The notes below the pieces were generated by a model. That model searched no databases, was not told the DNA's origin, and saw only the letters and a program-made list of their open reading frames with translations. Made by a program: the position numbers and the translations under genes. Positions 34,558-37,338 of a stretch of DNA of 37,338 nucleotides are shown in pieces. Source of the stretch: Pigmentiphaga humi (lineage in GTDB: Bacteria; Pseudomonadota; Gammaproteobacteria; Burkholderiales; Burkholderiaceae_B); assembly GCF_900606115.1 (NCBI RefSeq), contig NZ_UWPJ01000041.1, positions 1 through 37,338 of the forward strand. Reading direction: 5' to 3'. Position 1 is the stretch's first letter. The number at the start of each line of letters is the position of its first letter.

Positions 34558-35460
34558 TCAGAGATAGATGATCAAGGCCGCTACGCCGATGACCAGCGCC
34601 GCCTTGGTCGCGCGGTAGGCCGTCCGGTTCCAGTTCTTGAAGCGGCGGCGGTACTGGCCCACGATCCAGACGATGTGGAACAGCTTGTTGATCACGCCGG
34701 TCTTGTCGCCCGCCTCGTTGGGCGAACTGGCCGCGGTCATGACGCTGCGGCCCATCCATTTGTTGAACGCCTGCGCCCAGCGATAGCGCAGCGGGCGCTC
34801 GACGTCGCAGAACAGGATGATGCGGTCCTGGTCGCTGCCGTTCTGGGCCCAGTGGATGAAGGTTTCGTCGAACACGACGCTCTGGCCGTCGCGCCAGCTA
34901 TAGCGCTGGCCGTCCACCTCGATGAAGCAGCGGTCGTCGTTCGGCGTTTCCAGGCCGAGGTGGTAGCGCAGCGAGCCGGCGAACGGATCGCGGTGCGGGT
35001 TGAGCTTGGCGCCGGGGGGCAGTTCGGCGAACATGGCCGCCTTGACCTCGGGAATGCCGCGCAGGATTTCCACCGTGCGCGGACAGTATTCGTGCGCCGA
35101 CGGATGCTGGGCCTCGTACCACTTCAGGTAGAAGCGCTTCCAGCCCGTCTTGAAGAAGGAATTGAACCCGGCGTCGTTGTTGGTCTCGGCGGCGCGGATG
35201 CGCTGCGCATCGCGCAGCTTCACGGCTTCGTCGCGGATGACCTCCCAGTTCTCGTCCAGCGCGCGCAGCGCGGGCAGTTGCTGCACCGGGATGTAGGGCG
35301 TCGCCGGCACGCGGGACATCAGGAACATGAACGCATTGACGGGCGCGACGATCGAGGAGTGGTCGAAGAGCTGACGGGAAAACCGCAGCCGGACCTTGCC
35401 CCGGAAATGCACGTAGAGAATGGCGCCGAGATACAGCGCGACAATGACCCACTTCACCAT
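34558..35460 (-). CDS. lpxO: LpxO-type lipid A hydroxylase (aspartyl/asparaginyl beta-hydroxylase domain)
   Basis: A 300-residue membrane-bound Fe(II)/2-oxoglutarate dioxygenase, equal in length to Salmonella LpxO (302). An N-terminal membrane helix (VKWVIVALYLGAILYVHF) and a C-terminal one (AALVIGVAALIIYL) flank the catalytic domain. The iron ligands His156, Asp158 (NPHRDPF) and His203 (FIHWAQN) are present, and Arg213 probably binds 2-oxoglutarate. LpxO adds a 2-hydroxyl to a secondary acyl chain of lipid A; in Bordetella bronchiseptica a LpxO with this activity is known. The start is at ATG 35460. It follows qor by 42 bp on the same strand and may be cotranscribed. Confidence 0.9.
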   Translation of the reverse strand: MVKWVIVALYLGAILYVHFRGKVRLRFSRQLFDHSSIVAPVNAFMFLMSRVPATPYIPVQQLPALRALDENWEVIRDEAVKLRDAQRIRAAETNNDAGFNSFFKTGWKRFYLKWYEAQHPSAHEYCPRTVEILRGIPEVKAAMFAELPPGAKLNPHRDPFAGSLRYHLGLETPNDDRCFIEVDGQRYSWRDGQSVVFDETFIHWAQNGSDQDRIILFCDVERPLRYRWAQAFNKWMGRSVMTAASSPNEAGDKTGVINKLFHIVWIVGQYRRRFKNWNRTAYRATKAALVIGVAALIIYL

Positions 35461-35502
35461 TTCATATCCACCTAGTAATGTCCCGCCGCAGGGGCGAAGC
35501 GC

Positions 35503-36477
35503 CTAGACCAGCAGGATGGTCGATCCGGTGGTCTTGCGCGCGGCCAGCGACGCGTGCGCCTGGGCGGCTTCCTCCAATCGGAACCGCTGCTCGATCCGAG
35601 GTTTGATCTTGCCCGCCACGACGAGTTCGAACAACTCCGACGCGGCGGCCTGCATTTTCTCCTGCGTATCGACGTGATGGCCGACCATGGGGCGCGTGAC
35701 GAACAGCGAGCCCTTCTGCGCCAGGATGCCCAGGTTGACCCCGGTGACCGGACCGGACGCGTTGCCGAAGCTCACCATCAGGCCGCGCTGCTGCAGGCAG
35801 TCCAGCGAAGTTTCCCAGGTATCCTTGCCCACCCCGTCGTAGACCACCGGCACCTTCTTGCCCTTGGTCAGCTCCCGCACGCGTTCGGCCACGTTTTCCC
35901 GCGTGTAGTCGATCACGCGCCAGGCGCCGTTCGCTTTGGCCAGCCCGGCCTTCTCCGGAGAGGAGGCCGTTCCGATCAATTTTACGCCCAAGGCCTTGGC
36001 CCACTGGCACGCGATCAGCCCGACCCCGCCGGCGGCGGCATGGAACAGGATGGTTTCGTTGCCCTGCAGGCGATAGGTCTGGCGGAACAGGTATTGCACC
36101 GTCAGGCCCTTGAGCATGATGGCGGCGGCCTGCTCGAAACTGATTTCGTCCGGGATCCGGACCACCTGGAAGGCCGGCATGTTGCGCACTTCGGCATAGG
36201 CGCCCAGCGGGCTCTGGCCATAGGCGACGCGGTCGCCCACCTTGAGGTGCCCGACCTTGGGGCCGACGGCATCGACCACGCCGGCCGCCTCGAAGCCCAG
36301 CACCGTGGGCAGGGACGACGGGTACAGGCCCGAGCGGCAGTAGATGTCGATGAAATTCAGGCCGATCGCGTGCTGCCGGATCCGCACTTCGCCCGGGCCG
36401 GGCTTGGGAACGTCGATATCCACCAACTTGAGGACTTCGGGGCCGCCATACTGTTCAATGCGGATCGCCTTGGGCAT
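35503..36477 (-). CDS. qor: Quinone oxidoreductase, zeta-crystallin-like (NADPH:quinone reductase)
   Basis: A 324-residue medium-chain dehydrogenase/reductase without the zinc-binding residues. The N-terminal catalytic domain starts [17 protein letters not shown], the usual Qor start, and has [20 protein letters not shown]. The cofactor-binding Rossmann motif [18 protein letters not shown] is in the middle. Such enzymes reduce quinones with NADPH, with one-electron or enal reductase activities known in relatives. It is divergent from upp with a gap of about 115 bp and sits upstream of lpxO. Confidence 0.93.
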   Translation of the reverse strand: MPKAIRIEQYGGPEVLKLVDIDVPKPGPGEVRIRQHAIGLNFIDIYCRSGLYPSSLPTVLGFEAAGVVDAVGPKVGHLKVGDRVAYGQSPLGAYAEVRNMPAFQVVRIPDEISFEQAAAIMLKGLTVQYLFRQTYRLQGNETILFHAAAGGVGLIACQWAKALGVKLIGTASSPEKAGLAKANGAWRVIDYTRENVAERVRELTKGKKVPVVYDGVGKDTWETSLDCLQQRGLMVSFGNASGPVTGVNLGILAQKGSLFVTRPMVGHHVDTQEKMQAAASELFELVVAGKIKPRIEQRFRLEEAAQAHASLAARKTTGSTILLV

Positions 36478-36591
36478 CTGGAACTCCTTGATCGGGACGA
36501 GGCATGCGGCATTCTAATCTCGCGCATACAATCGCGGGGACCCGCGGCAGCGCTTTCCGCACGCGCCGCCCCCCACCGCCAAGGTACGCCC

Positions 36592-37239
36592 GTGAAGACC
36601 GATCCGCGCTTCCCCAATCTGTACATCCTCGACCACCCGCTGATCCAGCACAAATTGACCCACATGCGCGACAAGAACACGTCCACGCGCACGTTCCGCC
36701 AATTGCTGCGCGAGATCTCGCAACTGATGGGCTACGAAGTCACGCGCAGCCTGCCGCTGGCGACGCGCTCCATCGAAACGCCGATGACGCGCATGGACGC
36801 CCCCGTGATCGCCGGCAAGAAGCTCGCCATCGTGCCGGTGCTGCGCGCAGGCAGCGGCATGGCCGACGGGCTGCTCGACCTCGTGCCCTCGGCGCGCGTC
36901 GGCCACATCGGGCTCTACCGCGACGCGCAGCACCAGCCCGTCGAATACCTGGTCCGGCTGCCCGAGGTCGAGGGCCGCACCTTCATTCTGTGCGACCCGA
37001 TGATAGGCACCGGCCACTCCGCCGCGCACGCGGTGGAAGTGCTGAAGCGGCGCGGCGTTCCCGCCAGCCACATCCTCTTCGTCGCGCTGGTCGCCTCGCC
37101 CGAAGGCATGGGCGTCTTCTGCAGCCAGCACCCCGACGTGCCCATGTACCTGGGCGCGCTGGACGAACACCTGGACGAGGACGCCTATATCGTGCCGGGC
37201 CTGGGCGATGCGGGGGACCGGCTGTTCGGTACGAAGTGA
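36592..37239 (+). CDS. upp: Uracil phosphoribosyltransferase
   Basis: A 215-residue pyrimidine-salvage enzyme joining uracil and PRPP to give UMP (208 in E. coli). The N-terminus [20 protein letters not shown] and the block [20 protein letters not shown] are characteristic. The PRPP loop reads [11 protein letters not shown], a variant of the E. coli DPMLATGGS. It ends with the uracil-binding part ([16 protein letters not shown]). The GTG at 36592, after AAGG at 36581-36584, is used as start. The gene is divergent from qor; an intergenic repeat begins 3 bp after its stop. Confidence 0.94.
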   Translation: MKTDPRFPNLYILDHPLIQHKLTHMRDKNTSTRTFRQLLREISQLMGYEVTRSLPLATRSIETPMTRMDAPVIAGKKLAIVPVLRAGSGMADGLLDLVPSARVGHIGLYRDAQHQPVEYLVRLPEVEGRTFILCDPMIGTGHSAAHAVEVLKRRGVPASHILFVALVASPEGMGVFCSQHPDVPMYLGALDEHLDEDAYIVPGLGDAGDRLFGTK

Positions 37240-37241
37240 GG

Positions 37242-37338
37242 CCCCCCCTACGCGCTTCGCGCGCCCCCCAGGGGGCGGCACTGGCGGACCGGCGGAGCCG
37301 GATCCGCTGTGCCCTGGGTCTGGGCGGCGCGTTTGGGG
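37242..37338. repeat. Intergenic repeat family, copy 6 (left arm, cut by window edge)
   Basis: It starts 3 bp after the upp stop: CCCCCCTACGCGCTTCGCG, CGCCCCCCAGGGGGCGG, GGCGGACCGGCGGAGCCGG, ATCCGCTGTGCCCTGGGTC. It is nearly identical to the left arms of copies 1 and 4. Whether an inverted partner follows is outside the window. Confidence 0.85.

Noticed and set aside
33358..35475. 705-residue plus-strand ORF over the MFS gene and lpxO
   Set aside because: A frame-shifted reading of the MFS gene running on opposite lpxO; no motif supports it.

Overview
The window is high-GC, gene-dense chromosomal DNA from a betaproteobacterium of the Alcaligenaceae, most likely Bordetella or a close relative such as Achromobacter. 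This is inferred from the overall look of the proteins (the LeuS-LptE-HolA-ProA block, a short H-NS-type protein with the TWTGRGKPPRWL motif, an AcrAB-OprM pump, LpxO), not from a database search. No rRNA, tRNA, transposase or CRISPR array was seen. About 23 protein genes are supported. Most very long ORFs on the opposite strand are GC-driven shadows of uvrD, leuS, acrB and pepN.

Layout. 1-1478 (minus): N-terminal 492 residues of a glycine-rich repeat surface protein (autotransporter/adhesin type), cut by the window edge. 1695-2149: a cold-shock gene with a good promoter and a long leader, ending in a terminator shared with uvrD (minus, 2169-4454). 4589-10344 (plus): leuS, lptE, holA, proA. 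10667-12712 (plus): a HemJ/CopD-like membrane protein and a THUMP-type RNA methyltransferase with a long basic, disordered N-terminus. 13046-13237: an unrecognised 63-residue protein. 13310-19293 (minus): a complete RND efflux operon, acrA-acrB-oprM, with a TtgR-like operator over its -10. 19735-23721: zinc metallopeptidase, cyclopropane fatty acid synthase, YaeQ, H-NS-like protein, small DMT-type membrane protein. 23902-24531: a TetR/AcrR-type repressor, with a palindrome in its promoter region similar to the acrA operator. 24545-29108: DUF4136 lipoprotein, pepN-fbp. 29317-34528: a cluster of a glutamine-synthetase-like ligase, a Rieske oxygenase, a divergent GntR/FCD regulator and an MFS transporter. 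34558-37239: lpxO and qor (minus), upp (plus).

Two things stand out beyond ordinary annotation. First, a family of GC-rich, hairpin-forming intergenic repeats occurs at six places, five directly after or over stop codons and one inside a probable operon. It comes as single arms, as pairs of inverted arms about 80 bp long, and in versions carrying one or two copies of an extra 76-bp unit. Second, the ligase/Rieske/GntR/MFS cluster resembles the logic of aniline degradation (gamma-glutamylation of an amine, then Rieske oxygenation). Both of its divergent promoters carry a TGGATCCA core like the known VanR operator. The substrate is unknown.

The AcrR-like repressor and the acrAB-oprM operon lie about 4.6 kb apart but share operator-like palindromes, which suggests one regulon that may include the small membrane protein divergent from the repressor.
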